This document shows positions 11,366-23,121 of a DNA stretch of 64,000 nucleotides, piece after piece; within the stretch, counting starts at the first letter, position 1, and each line of letters opens with the position of its first letter. The translations under genes were made by a program, and so were the position numbers. This stretch comes from Ypsolopha sequella (Eukaryota; Arthropoda; Insecta; Lepidoptera; Ypsolophidae), in assembly GCA_934047225.1 (NCBI GenBank), contig OW204001.1, positions 15,484,201 to 15,548,200 on the forward strand, given 5' to 3'. The notes below the pieces were generated by a model that saw only the letters and a list, made by a program, of their open reading frames with translations, was not told where the DNA came from and did not search any database.

Positions 11366-12224
11366 TTAGGGTGCAATTATTACTTAATGAACTAGTATGT
11401 TCTATTTATTAAATAATTTAATTTAAAATCTATACGTAAGATAGCATTTAATCTGTAAATTTATTTTCTTAGTTAAATAAATTATTCTATGAGTCTACAG
11501 AATCTATGCTCACATATAGACGTCTCTTTATTTCAGTATTTACACACATTAAAAAACGTTTCACTTCACGTAGTGGCTACTTCATGGTCGTGTCATAGAA
11601 AGAAGCGATAAAATACCGATTATATCGCGGAAGATATTGGACCGTTGCCCGGGACCACGATTATTCTTGTTGCCTGACCTTTTGGCTATCTGTGGAATAA
11701 AATATTACGAAATGTCAACTAAACTGTAACATATGCCTTGCTACCGAAACATATGCCTTGCTAAACCGACATCGAAAAATAATGTTTTGACTTCGTCGCT
11801 TGTTAGTGTATATTTCTCTGAAAATACTGCAGAAACCTTGTTATAATCTTTTTATAGAATAATTATCTTTCTTTTTTTTTTTTCCAATTATCCACAAATG
11901 AATGCCACAAACTTACACAGAAATAAATGTAAGACTTACATTAAATAAAATGTCCTAGATATAAAACAAAATAAAATGAACCCTTTTTCCTTTCACACCT
12001 CGCTGCGCTTTAAGCTCTTCCACACAATTTCCCGGAATCGAAAATTATACAACATTGAACTTGTTTTTTTTACGACAAATTGAAAAGAATTTTTAATATT
12101 CTCTCTGCAAGACTCGATCAAAGCCCCCCGGCTTTTGATTCCTTTAGCTGCCGTTGATCGTTTAAGTTACTGCTACATTTTACATACTTAGTCTAGGTAA
12201 AAATTGTGTGGTCTAGTCTTCTGT
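11366..12224. other. Non-coding stretch, no gene recognised
   Basis: No coding exon is seen. A 17-bp repeat containing AACATATGCCTTGCTA occurs twice at about 11728-11765. Confidence 0.45.
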
Positions 12225-12918
12225 TGTCAGTTATTTAGTTGATGATGTCGACAACTCCTTGTGTCAACATATTTATGTTGATCTCAACAATGAACGTACT
12301 CTTACCTCAATTTTACCCTGTAAAGCCTGTTGACGTGTACCCAATCAGGCCCCAAACTAGTATTTCAGGTAATAATGACGTTGTTATCTGTGACGTTATC
12401 AGTGACCTGACAAGCACACGCTTGAAAGGGCAATCAATAACGTTGCCTATCTCTATATTGCAGAGGACCTAATTATTGTTAATACTGATTTAACAGATGA
12501 GCTCACAAACTCAATTTTTAATGACATTTACAAGTAAAGGGATGGAACAGTGCTCAGAGCAATTCTTATTCTATGGCGCTGTGCAAACAAATAGTTTCTC
12601 ATACTTCACTTTTATAACTGTATAAATTATAACTGTCACTTTGACATCAGGTTCACCTCTGTGCTTTTGCCCCAAAATAAAATGTTTTCAAACCGTTTCT
12701 TGCAGTGAAATAGTGATTAAACTGTTAAGTGAATATTGGGATTGCAGTGGCAGTGTTATCCCAAACAAATCAGTGCTTTTTGGAGCTATTTCATTGAATT
12801 TGAGATTGTGTCTAGTGCAATTTAGTACAAAACTACCCACTATAAAAATTAAAAATAAAAATTTCAAGATGTTTCTGAAAAATTACTGTGAAATAGGATA
12901 AAAAGATAAAAAATCAAA

Positions 12919-14508
12919 ATGTCACAATCACCACCCCAAACCACAAAACAAAATAATCACAATTACCAACACTCAAAGGGTTTGCCAGAACAAAATCCCT
13001 CATCTAAAAACAACAATGCAGCCGAGCAAGTAAATGTCATTGGTGTTGAAGCAACACAAGAAAATGAACAACAAAAGAAGCTTGTTCAACAAGTATTTCA
13101 CCGTGGTCTTTTCATAAACAATAGAACCAGGCATTCATCTATTGGCGGGACAGCTGAAAATGTGAATTTTACCCCTAATTCTGTCAACTACAAACCAAAC
13201 ATGCTTGATCAATCAGCAAATGTCAAACCACCAGAGTGGCAGCGTGTTCCTGAATCTAGAACTAGCCAAGAAAATAGAAACAAAAGAGTAAGAACCTCCG
13301 ATACCCCATCACCGGAGAAAATTTCATTAGAAAACAGTTTTGATGGCCTCCCCATTGATGTTAACACTGAAGAATCCTCAACCGACCTTAAAGGTAACTT
13401 ACCAGAGCAGAACAAAAAGCCAAGTAAGCCCCCTCCAACTGTTTTATATGAAATTGAGGATGTGAATGAACTGTCAAAACAAATCATGTCTAAAGCTAAT
13501 ACAGCCGAATTTAGACTAAGAATTGTCAGCAAGAATCAGTTACGTATACTCTCCAACACAGTAGAAGTATACAAAAAGATAATTGAATTAATTAGAAGTC
13601 AAGGACTTATTGCGCACACCTTCCCAAAGAAGGATGAAAGACCCTACAGATTTATTATAAAGAACCTTCACTACACCACTCCACATGAATCAATTATAGA
13701 AGAAATCGAAAAAACTGGAAATAAAGTTATAGGAAAAATTATTAATGCAAGATATGGCCCTGAAAAGCTACCAACCCCAACATTTTTTGTAAATGTTGAA
13801 CAAAATGCAAAAAATAAAAATATTAAGGATATTAAACAGATTTACCACCAAATTGTTAAAATTGAAGACGCCAAAAAGAGGAAAACCATTCCACAATGCC
13901 ATCGGTGTCAGCTGTATGGCCACACCAAAAATTATTGCATGAGACCATATCGTTGTGTCAAGTGTGGAGAGGGCCATAAGACCCCTGATTGTCCTAAAGA
14001 AGATAGAAACACCCCAGCACGTTGTGCTCTTTGTCTGGGCGAACATCCAGCCAATTTCAAAGGTTGTCAAATTTACAAGGAAATTTTGCAAAGAAAAAAT
14101 AAACCTATAACTAAAAAAGGCCCGCACTACCAGAGTCAACCTCATAACAAAAACATGGAAAACCTCTTAACACATGAGACAGAATATCCACCACTTCCCG
14201 GGAAAAACAGACATGAACATCAACCATGTTCACCATTCCCTGAAAGAAAGACACAAGAAAACCATTCATCCCCCAAAAGAGTAAGGGAACAATACCAATC
14301 ATATTCAAAAATAACTACCAAGCAACCCGAGTTTTCTGAAAAAAACTGTCATAGTGATGAAGAACACACAAATAAGCAGTTTGAACAAAGATTTGAAACA
14401 ATTGAAAAAATTATGATAAATCAGTCTAGGCAAATTGATATATTAATTCAACACATGAGTACCCTTATGGGTCTTATCACAACACTGATAAATAAGTCCT
14501 CAAAATGA
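12919..14508 (+). CDS. Retrotransposon ORF1, gag-like nucleic acid-binding protein
   Basis: A 529-residue open frame without internal stop. The N-terminal 160 residues are polar and low in complexity (Q, N, S, P, K). The middle (about 175-320) fits the RNA-binding-like region of Jockey gag proteins. Three zinc knuckles follow at residues 327-340 (CHRCQLYGHTKNYC), 346-358 (CVKCGEGHKTPDC) and 369-383 (CALCLGEHPANFKGC). The tail is basic and ends in a short predicted helix. In this family the protein coats element RNA to form the particle used for target-primed reverse transcription. The stop codon overlaps the ORF2 start (ATGA at 14505-14508), which suggests coupled reinitiation. The start is the first ATG after an AT-rich leader. 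Confidence 0.9.
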   Translation: MSQSPPQTTKQNNHNYQHSKGLPEQNPSSKNNNAAEQVNVIGVEATQENEQQKKLVQQVFHRGLFINNRTRHSSIGGTAENVNFTPNSVNYKPNMLDQSANVKPPEWQRVPESRTSQENRNKRVRTSDTPSPEKISLENSFDGLPIDVNTEESSTDLKGNLPEQNKKPSKPPPTVLYEIEDVNELSKQIMSKANTAEFRLRIVSKNQLRILSNTVEVYKKIIELIRSQGLIAHTFPKKDERPYRFIIKNLHYTTPHESIIEEIEKTGNKVIGKIINARYGPEKLPTPTFFVNVEQNAKNKNIKDIKQIYHQIVKIEDAKKRKTIPQCHRCQLYGHTKNYCMRPYRCVKCGEGHKTPDCPKEDRNTPARCALCLGEHPANFKGCQIYKEILQRKNKPITKKGPHYQSQPHNKNMENLLTHETEYPPLPGKNRHEHQPCSPFPERKTQENHSSPKRVREQYQSYSKITTKQPEFSEKNCHSDEEHTNKQFEQRFETIEKIMINQSRQIDILIQHMSTLMGLITTLINKSSK

Positions 14509-17193
14509 CCAACCTCAGAGTTGCAGCCTGGAATATCAACGGGCTGCTCTCCAGCACACAAGATGTAGAATACTTCATGAAACTTAATAAAATAGATATA
14601 CTCTTAATATCCGAGTCCCATATGAAAGATGATAAAGCTCTGAAACTTAATGGATATTGTGCATACTTCACATCTCATCCAGACGGCAAGTCACATGCTG
14701 GAACTGCATTGATAATCAAACAAAACATTAAACACACACTGCTACAGAACTGGGAGAAGGAATATCTCCAAGCAACAACTGTTTGCATAGAGGACAAAAG
14801 TGGATCAGTTGTTCTATCTGCCATTTATTGCCCTCCTGAAAAGAAAAGAAGAAACAAAATTAAAGAAGCAATGTTTTCTGAGTTCTTTCATTTCCTGGGT
14901 CCCCGGTTTATTGCAGGAGGTGACTGGAACGCTAAAAGCACCTACTGGGGCTCACGCATGACTCTCACGCGAGGTCGGGAACTCAAAAAATCACTGGATG
15001 CTAACCACCTGATTCCCTTATCATCAGGCGAGCCAACATACTGGCCCACAGACCCAAGTAAACAACCAGACCTACTAGACTTCTTTGTATCCAAGGGTAT
15101 TAGCCACCTCTACACAAAGGTAGAGTCCAACTATGATGGATCCTCAGATCATACACCTATAATTTTGTCCCTGAGCTCTCGGGTCATAAATATACAGAGA
15201 CCAGATCGCCTAACTAACGACAAAACTGATTGGGTATGCTTTAAAGAATACCTAGATGAAAATTTACGACTAAACATTCCATTAAAGACAGAAAGAGACA
15301 TAGACGACGCCTGCAAACATCTGACCAACACTATTCAGGTAGCAGCATGGAAATGTACCCCCCCCGACCCAGACATGACACCCAACACACGAAAGAATAT
15401 TCCCTTGGAAATTAGGCAAAAAATTGAAGAAAAACGAAAGTTACGAAGAGTGTGGCAAACAAGCCGGCACTCCCTTGACAAAACAGCATTTAACAGAGCT
15501 GCACGAGAACTGAAAATGCTAATCGATGATCATGAGAATAAAACTTTTAAGGAGCATCTCGAGTCACTATCACCAACCAGTACTGATAAACATTCCCTCT
15601 GGAAAGCAACAAAAAACTTTAAAAGACCTCAACAGACTTTTCCTCCTATCAGGACAAATAATAATGGGTGGGCTCGAACTGATGATGAAAAGGCCAAAAC
15701 GTTTGCTGACCACCTTGCTAAGACCTTCCAACCCAATCCAGGAGACCCAAAGGATGAAGAAGAAATAGACCAAATACTTAACTATGACTTACAATTGGAT
15801 GTCCCAATTAGACCCACAACACCAGGTGAGATCAAGATAACCATAAAAAGACTGGACACAAAAAAGGCACCAGGATTTGATCTGATTACTCCGAAGATAC
15901 TCAAAGAACTTCCAAGGAAAGCTATTGTACTTATCACTTCTATTTTCAATGCCACATTTAGAAAGTCTTATTTCCCGGACCTATGGAAAATCTCACAAAT
16001 AAACTTGGTACATAAATCAGGAAAGCCAAGCGATAATGTCACGTCGTATAGACCAATTAGTCTATTACCTGTCTTATCCAAACTTTGGGAAAAGATCTTT
16101 GTCAAAAGACTTAAAGCAGCGATGAAAGAGGTCAATATTATCCCTGATCATCAGTTCGGCTTTAGAGAAGGCCACTCAACTGTTGAACAAGTGCATAGAG
16201 TTTATGCCACAATTAGACAATGCCTAGAGAAAAAACAGTATTGTTCTGCAGCTTTCCTGGATGTGCAGCAGGCTTTTGACCGAGTTTGGCACAAAGGACT
16301 ATTGTGCAAGATTAAGATGAATCTATCTCACTCATTCTTTCATATTACCAAGTCTTACTTAACAGATAGATTATTTCAAGTAAAGCAAAGGGAAGCAAGG
16401 TCAGCGCTTCATGAATGCTTGGCTGGTGTACCACAGGGATCAGTCCTTGGACCACTACTGTACAATATATTCACTTCAGATTTGCCTCAGCTGTCATCAT
16501 CTATAACTGCTACATTTGCTGACGATACTGCTATTCTATCATGTAGTAGTAACCTGGAACAAGCCTCGAAAACACTGCAGACTCAACTAAATGAAACACA
16601 AAAGTGGCTAAAAAAGTGGAGAATCAAAACAAGCAACATCCAAATCCACCCATATTACATTCTCACTGAGAAGAGGTAACTGTCCCCAAGTTAAACTCGG
16701 AAATGAGGTTCTGCCACAAGAGGACTGCGTCAAATACCTGGGCTTCCACCTGGATCGACGCCTTACCTGGAAGGAGCATATCAAAGCCAAAAGGAAGGCA
16801 CTGGATATCCGCTACAGAGGACTTGACTGGCTCCTAGGCCGTGGCTCGCCCTTGACAGTCAACAACAAACTGTTAGTCTACAACTCTATCATCAAACCTG
16901 TTTGGACATATGGTTGTCAAATCTGGGGTAGCACAACAAGCAAGTCAAATCTCCAAGTCATCCAAAGAGCGCAAAATAAAATTCTACGACTTATATCAAA
17001 AGCACCATGGTACTCTCGAAACAGTGAGATTCATGAATATTTAAAAGCTCCCACAGTAGTCGAAGAACTAGAGAATCGTGGGATAGACTATAAAAAGAGA
17101 CTGATGTGGCATTCTAACCCACTAGCTGCTGCACTGGTGGAGACATCAGAGGATGTCAGACGGCTGAAAAGGGCACATATCATCAGTAATTGA
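14505..17193 (+). pseudogene. Retrotransposon ORF2, endonuclease/reverse transcriptase, frameshifted
   Basis: Frame 1 runs 14505-16679 (724 residues); the reading then continues in another frame to 17193. Repaired, it would be about 895 residues. The N-terminal AP-endonuclease domain shows VAAWNINGL at the start, SES at about 45, GGDWNAK with D140 and SDHTP with D215-H216. The reverse transcriptase has SYRPISLL, AFLDVQQAFDRVWH, GVPQGSVLGPLLYN and the catalytic FADD (D673, D674). The thumb-like C-terminal part (VKYLGFHLDRRLTW, WTYGCQIWG) is in the second frame. The break falls near 16629-16632 just after KKWRIK: one base is gained or two are lost. All catalytic residues remain, so inactivation looks recent. 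Confidence 0.88.
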
Positions 17194-17313
17194 AGAAGAG
17201 ATGCCTGATTTCTGAATCAGCATGCTTAAATAAGAAACTCGCAGACCCCATCTGATTATAGTCTACAGGACCGATTGCAGATTATGAAAAAAAAAAAAAA
17301 AAAAAAAAAAAAA

Positions 17314-17984
17314 TACTACACTTTTATTCCATTTAATGATTTCGAATTAGCATTTTAAAGTGAACACTTCTTCTAAAAGTTGATGAAAAATAAAATTCTA
17401 AAAATGTTGAGGGTAATAAACGGGGGTTTTCTTGTTTGTCATGCAAAATTGTACATCTTGTTAGTTGCAGGGGAGATAGTTATGTTACGAACTATTTGAG
17501 CGATTGCGATTTTGACTGTTTGCTAATTTGACCGATCGCGATTTGAAAATTATGTGATTTGGACCAATCGCTATTTTGACCGTTCGCCAACGGTTTTTCG
17601 GTTGCGACGAAACGATCAGCCTGTGTAGCAGCGTGCGGCCGGCCGTGTGATCAGACTTATCAGTTACGATCCGCGGTAAAATATGGCATGGTCACAAAAT
17701 ATGGCATGGTCAGTCTTTATATAAGAGACCATTAGCAGAGCAAAAATATATCGAGTAGTGAATCTTAGGAAAACGCTCTGTTTCAACCTCACGTTCACAA
17801 AAATGTCTGGTCTGCATGTGTGAGTTCGAATCTGAGGGCTTGTTATCTGTCATTAGTGGCAATTTACATCTGGGTCCCTCCGTGCCTTGGAAAGTCTAAG
17901 TTTAAGGTCCCGCCTGATATCGATAAATCATGGCGTATATGGCGGGTTGAACAACACTGACATTAGACCACTATCCACTTCTTC
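17314..17984. other. Non-coding stretch, no gene recognised
   Basis: Directly after the Jockey poly(A). An 18-bp unit, AAAATATGGCATGGTCAC, is repeated in tandem at 17678-17713. Several CGATCGCGATTT-like words recur around 17500-17600. No coding exon is visible. Confidence 0.45.
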
Positions 17985-18350
17985 TTTCTCTAGCCCTCTT
18001 CCCAGTTCAGCTGGGATCAAGCCTCCTCGTATGTCGGTGCCAGGATAATCTATCCCGGGTTGTTATTGTGGGCAGGTTCTGGTCTTTAATTTCCCTCTCG
18101 ATATTGGACCACCAGGTTGATGGTGGTCGTCCTCTTGGTTTATTTGGAATGTTAATAGCTTTCTTTACGACGTAGTTTTCCTCTCGCCTCATCTCATGTC
18201 CATACCATCTCAATCTGCTTTCCGTTAACTTCTCAGTAATAGGTGCAACCTTAAAAGAGCCTCTCACATATTCGTTTCGCACTTTATCTAGACGCGTGAC
18301 ACCGCTAGACAACGACAATGTCGTTGCCGCTGGACCACTTAGACCACTAT
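17980..18350 (-). pseudogene. RTE-like retrotransposon ORF2 C-terminus and 3' end
   Basis: Minus-strand translation gives LDKVRNEYVRGSFKVAPITE (about 18298 down to 18239), then ESRLRWYGHEMRR and NKPRGRPPSTWW. This combination is the C-terminal tail of RTE-type endonuclease-RT proteins. It is followed on the minus strand by the CCCAGCTGAACTGGG palindrome and AGGGCTAGAGAAAGAAGAAG, also found alone at 9608. The N-terminal RT domain is missing, so this is a 5'-truncated dead copy. The RTE assignment rests on my memory of the family tail. Confidence 0.72.
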
Positions 18351-19132
18351 CCACATGACTAGAAATAGAATAAAGTTGCAACCCCCCCCCCCCTCCGTGA
18401 AATAAAAGACAACAAACCACTGGCGCGTGCAGTAAATTTAAGCAGTTATTTATTCGCTGTATATCATACATACATAACAATGAATGTCACAAATGGCGAG
18501 TCAAATTAAAAACACTCACTGCTTCATGTGTAAACATCGGTGACAGGGAATATTTTAAATAAGTGCATTTTTAAAACTGTATGTTGTACACCAAGGTAAT
18601 TGAAACGTTTATTTTAATTAGTAACATTCCCACATAACAATTACAAATCCGGTTTTTTTAAATAAAACTGTTTTGCCAAAAATTTAAATGTAAGAAGAAC
18701 CACTAATTATATACCCAAAAATTACTAAAGTATTATACGAAAATTGTAGCCATTTGTTCTCTTTTAATTATTTTACTGCTTCGACTTTGTTATTTTACTA
18801 CCGTGCTCGTAAATTCAAATATACTTTTAAAGATAAAACATGTAGGTAATCTAAATTACCTGTGCTGTGTAATTTATACAAGACATGACTACATTGAAAA
18901 ATTTACTAAATATGTATGTAGACCGTATAAAATATTATTAGATATGTCTACCATACTGCGAAAGAAAAAAAGTCATGTCAGTATTTAGAAGTTAAAGAAA
19001 AAGCGAAGTGCGGAGCGTACTCCACCGACAAAAGCACAGCTCTTAAGTTATATTGGATTGTCTGCCATACTGAAATTTACCATTGTAAACATGATGAAAT
19101 TCTAATATTTTAAAGAATTTCATAGCAAACAA
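18351..19132. other. Non-coding stretch, no gene recognised
   Basis: AT-rich, with a C10 run at 18381. No exon or repeat match is seen. Confidence 0.5.
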
Positions 19133-19430
19133 AGCGGGGGTAGCTCAGACGGTAGAACGCTGGCCTCTCAATCTCGTCACCCGGGTTCGATCACCGGTCG
19201 GGCATGCACCAATGAGTTTTTCGGAATGTACGGGTATGTGCATAGTATTTGTATTACCTAATACTAACCACTTGCTGAACGGTGAAGGAAAACATCGTGA
19301 GGAAACCTGCGTGCACTAAAAAGCGTATATTTGTGCCCCAAGAACCACCCATGTGTACCGAGTGTGAACTGTAACTTGCACACCTGATTTTGACACCTCG
19401 GGGATTCATGTCGTGACGTTAAAATAATAT
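19133..19430 (+). mobile_element. tRNA-derived SINE, copy 2
   Basis: The tRNA-like head has GGTAGCTCAGACGGTAGAAC (A-box region, 19139 on) and GGTTCGATCACC (B-box, 19184 on). The body begins GCACCAATGAGTTTTTCGGA and ends GGGGATTCATGTCGTGACG, as in the copy at 6620. Compared with that copy it keeps the CATCGTGAGGAAACCTGC block and lacks part of the middle. Confidence 0.85.
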
Positions 19431-20213
19431 TTATAACAATTATTCATTGAGCTACTAAAGCACAAACTAATAAATATGTAAAGCCAATAGTTTATCAGAT
19501 TTCAACCCAAATATCTGACTAACTGGAATAACTAAGGAGCTCTCCCTGACTTGAGTATTGAAACGTATGTGTTTGTTATAGTTACACAATAAATCTACAG
19601 CTTTATGATAGTTACCAGAGCTTCTATTCGTGGAATCTACATTTCAGGCTTTAGGTCAGCAGTTGCGTCTGCAGTTGAATTAAATTGGTTGCATTGTGAT
19701 TTTCACGCTAGTGAAATTGGGATATATACACCTATAATACCTGCTAGCTTTCAATATTTGATTAGTATTGACAGGATGTTGATAAAAACTAGTTTTATCA
19801 ACATCCCTTACATCCTGTATTTTGATCATGTCATTACGATAATAATAAAGGAAACCGCATCCAAATCAGTTGAGGGGTTCTCGACAACTCTAAAAATTGT
19901 AGTATTGGCCTTGGTACAGTTAGCGGCATGGTATGACCTTGACTGCGCTAGATACTTTATATTTTTTGGCTAGTCATTTTTTAATGAATATGCTATCGCA
20001 CTTAGTCATTTTGTGAGCGAATGAACACATGCGCTAGTCCGCCACCACTTTAGCCGAAAGCCGAGCGGTCAAAAATCGCGCCGCGACCTGTTAACTCGTA
20101 CAATTCTATATTGTACGCATGTCATTTTAAATTTCGCAAAAATATTCTATGTACAGAACTTTTATTTTGTCGTTATTTCAATGTCACAATCTTCTTTGAC
20201 CTCCTAAAGTTAG
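19431..20213. other. Non-coding stretch, no gene recognised
   Basis: The 122-codon open frame at 19605-19973 has no recognisable domain, is not codon-biased and contains a local palindrome (AAAACTAGTTTT near 19786), so I do not call it a gene. Confidence 0.45.
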
Positions 20214-20272
20214 GCTCTCTCTCTCTCTCTCTCGCGTAGATATAGGCTTTTATGAAGAGAGAGAGAGAAAGC
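20214..20272. repeat. (CT)n / (GA)n hairpin microsatellite
   Basis: A CT run at about 20216-20233 and a GAGAGAGAGA run at 20256-20269 are complementary and enclose about 25 bases, giving a hairpin-forming simple repeat. Confidence 0.8.
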
Positions 20273-20694
20273 AACTTCGGGTGGCCAAGTAAGATTTTTA
20301 TTTCACTGATGAAGATCCCAATAAGGGAGTGACTTTGTGACTTGGATAAAAAATATGAAATTTCAAAAATAGTGATCCATATAGGTATCTAATAATTTAA
20401 ATTGAAAGTTTTGAATATGAAGGAGGAAAAAAGAAACATTTTGGGAAGAGTTGGCTATTTCAAGTATTTACATTTGTCCAAATTTTTCCTTATATTAATT
20501 CAGTAGCCAACAAATTAAGGTATAAGTCCAATTGTGAAAATCAATACTACTCTATTTTGTACTCCTGGTTTAGAACTTCTATTTGAATGCTAAATTATGT
20601 AACTCCCGGATTAAATGGCTTAAACGGTACTGTAGAGCTGTTCAGAACTCGTGAATATCATTTACAATTAATCCACATTAACTTGGAATCTGAT
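20273..20694. other. Non-coding stretch, no gene recognised
   Basis: No exon or matched repeat is seen. Confidence 0.5.
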
Positions 20695-20930
20695 AAACCT
20701 GGGCCCGCTGGGACCGACGACCTGAAAGACGTTGCGGGTGGTAGCTGGATGAGGAAGACAGAGGACTGCTAAAAGTGGCGTGATCTTGGAATAATTTGTA
20801 TTAAACTATCTGGAAGAGATCGTTTTTAGTAATAAGAACGCCAATTGTACCCTACTAATTATTATAAAATTGTTTCCTTATTTCTGTTTTTTTGGTGTGC
20901 AATAAAGAATATTGTATTGTAAACTATTAA
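20695..20930 (+). pseudogene. Non-LTR retrotransposon ORF2 tail plus 3' end
   Basis: Plus-strand codons from about 20710 read TDDLKDVAGGSWMRKTEDC and then stop, the same tail as the minus-strand fragments at 5859 and 51963. Downstream comes CTGGAAGAGATCG, a motif I know from lepidopteran retroposon 3'UTRs, then GTGCAATAAAGAATATTGTA, a polyadenylation signal with a short TTGTA repeat. 5'-truncated and inactive. Confidence 0.7.
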
Positions 20931-21254
20931 TCAATCAATTTCAGTTTAACAATTTACCCATTATTTTGTAATTCGGTGGTTAATGAGGACGCAGCTGGGC
21001 TCACGCCTGGACAGCTGGTGCCCTACAAAATAGCTGCAGATGTCTGTAGTCATCCCTTGCGCCGGTGCGTCGCGTCGGTGCCGCCGCCGCAAAAGCATCT
21101 TGTCTAGCCACTGGGTCCAAGCTTGGCAAAGTGGAAGTGGAGTTTGCTATGCATCAGTACCCCACTATAATATTAAACACACATGCACAGAACATATATC
21201 AAGGAACACATGGGTAGGTTTTTTGTAGAAAATCATGTAACATGAGTTTAAGTT
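20931..21254. other. Non-coding stretch, no gene recognised
   Basis: Nothing convincing is seen between the two retrotransposon remnants. Confidence 0.45.
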
Positions 21255-22215
21255 TGCGACGTGAAATGTCCGTACCATGTTGGATTCACGAACATAGGCT
21301 GCGAGGAGGACAATCTAAGAAAAATTAACATGGATTTTGAAGCTTTGAGTGAGACACGATGCCCTCTGACTACGGAAGTGTTGTAGAAAGAAGCAATAGT
21401 TAAGCGATATTCTGGAAGAGTCGCAATGCTTTTAATCCTCGCATTTACAGCATAGAATGCGTTATCAAGTCTGAAAGATCTATTAAAATTGCTAGAATAT
21501 TAGATATAACTGAAAGATTGATTGGCTGCAAACTCAACCGTGTGCTGCAGCTACGCTGAGTTCCGTTGACTGTATTACGAAAAGACAAATGTTGTACGAT
21601 GAAGACGGATCACAAAATGGTATTTTCAAACTTTGTTGTAAAATACAGAAAAAGTGTAAGAGCCTCACACAAAAAGATTTGAGAAAACAACTAGTCAAAA
21701 ATATGATAAACGTCCTAAATAACACCGAAGAGTTAGTAAATAGTCTTGAGACAGCTGATAATAATGACGACGTCGTCGAAAATATGATGATGATGAATAT
21801 CTATTGTCGTTATTGCCCAAAGAAGTATTTTATTCTCAGCTGTCGTACAGAGCGGAAAGCCGGTGGACAGCATCTTCGTTTCAAAGATGTCATGAAAAGG
21901 CATCTAACCGCCTGTGGCGTTCTGCCTAGCGGTTTGGAGGAAGCTACTCGCGAGCGCAATGAGTGGCGCTTGGTCATCCATGACCGTGTATAGGAGTTTG
22001 AGGAAACCAGACTCGAGACCCTTGACTCCAACCGGCAGCAGTGCAAGACTCGTCCGAAACCCACATATACCTACACGTACAACGGTCGCTGTGAACTACA
22101 CTGCGGTCGCTGTAATCGGACTTTTAAAACCAAGCTGGGTTTCGCGAGTCATATCTGCACTCATCGCCGTAGAAGTCCAACAAATCATGTGGTCGCCGTC
22201 GTCGGACTACGATGA
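21255..22215 (+). pseudogene. Non-LTR retrotransposon ORF2 remnant with C-terminal C2H2 finger
   Basis: Near 21258 a broken AP-endonuclease start is visible: NVRTMLDS after a TGA where W is expected, then INMDFEALSETRC in another frame. From about 21815 the C-terminal part appears: LPKEVFYSQL in one frame, then GGQHLRFKDVMKRHL, ATRERNEWR, a stop at 21992, and a zinc finger around CGRCNRTFKTKLGFASH. At least two frameshifts and several stops are present, and the whole RT core is missing, so the element is internally deleted. A relative with the same finger lies on the minus strand at 60202-60492. The open frame 21589-21993 includes unrelated upstream sequence. Confidence 0.7.
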
Positions 22216-23121
22216 GAAGGACATCATCATCACCATATTGTCGTAATTAATTCCTTCCTCTTTGATCGGGAAAAGAGGCAACTTAAGAATCCACTTTATT
22301 AATTTATGGTTGTATCTGTGACACACTCCACTGTTTTTTTTTTCATTTTGTTTATAAGCACTATGCAAGTAATTATTTTATTATCTTTACTGTTTGTGGA
22401 ACGAGGGCATTTTGAAATTATTTTAGCTGTATTTAAATTATGAAATTATGGAAATTTTACCAGTCATAAGGATATTATATTGTTGGTAATTTTAATTTTT
22501 AGGAGCTCAGTGAAATCTTTGCCTTTAATTTTTGTTGCCGCGGTTTTAGTATTTTAGAATAAATTTAAATATGCCAAGAACTTCTTTCATGTTACGAGTA
22601 TTTTGATTCCAAAACCTTTTCTATTTGTGCTGTCCACTTACAGTCCTTACAAAAAGATGAAAGTATAATTCGCTAAAAAAAAAATTAATAGGTGAAGTGC
22701 TAGCTTAACTCAAGCGCATAACTTTTTCTGTTACAAAAGTACAAATACAAAATTGGAAGGCAAAGGGAACTTAGCCCATACCGCCATGTCTGAGGTTTTA
22801 TCAATGAGGTTTTTATAAGGCGTTTAATTTGAATTATGTTATCCTGTATAGTCTGTTCTGCTGTCAGTTTTAGGTGATCTGAACGCAGCCAAGAACGCAT
22901 ACGATGGTCTGACTGCTGGAATTTGATTTTAGCCACCGCCATTTTATTGCAACTAATGTAAATAAACCAAATGCTTAAAAATCTAGAAATTACTTCTTAT
23001 CCTTAAGACATAGTGCCCGAAGATGTGTTAAAAGAAAGTAACAAGGAAAAAATTTACCTAGAAATAAAGTACAAGGACTATCAATCAAATAAATTAATAA
23101 TTTAACTTTTGCATGAGTGTA
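22216..23121. other. Non-coding stretch, no gene recognised
   Basis: AT-rich. The 80-codon minus-strand frame at 22700-22942 has no recognisable motif. Confidence 0.45.

Larger units (their letters stand above)
12225..17313 (+). mobile_element. Jockey-type non-LTR retrotransposon, nearly complete
   Basis: Gag-like ORF1 (12919-14508) and endonuclease/RT ORF2 (14505-17193) overlap as ATGA, followed by a 90-bp 3'UTR and a 27-base poly(A) (17287-17313). This order, a gag with three CCHC knuckles, an AP-endonuclease domain and a poly(A) tail are what Jockey-clade elements have. The 5' boundary is uncertain: I placed it near a TCAGTT at 12229 because related elements start with such an initiator. 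No clean target duplication was found. One frameshift near 16630 breaks ORF2, so this copy cannot make full-length ORF2 protein. Confidence 0.85.

Noticed and set aside
12239..12472. 77-codon open frame upstream of ORF1
   Set aside because: No recognisable domain; lies in the presumed 5'UTR of the Jockey element.
13768..14145. 125-codon minus-strand open frame
   Set aside because: Antisense shadow of the intact gag-like ORF1.
19605..19973. 122-codon open frame as a gene
   Set aside because: No domain, no codon bias, and a palindromic stretch inside; no supporting splice or neighbour context.
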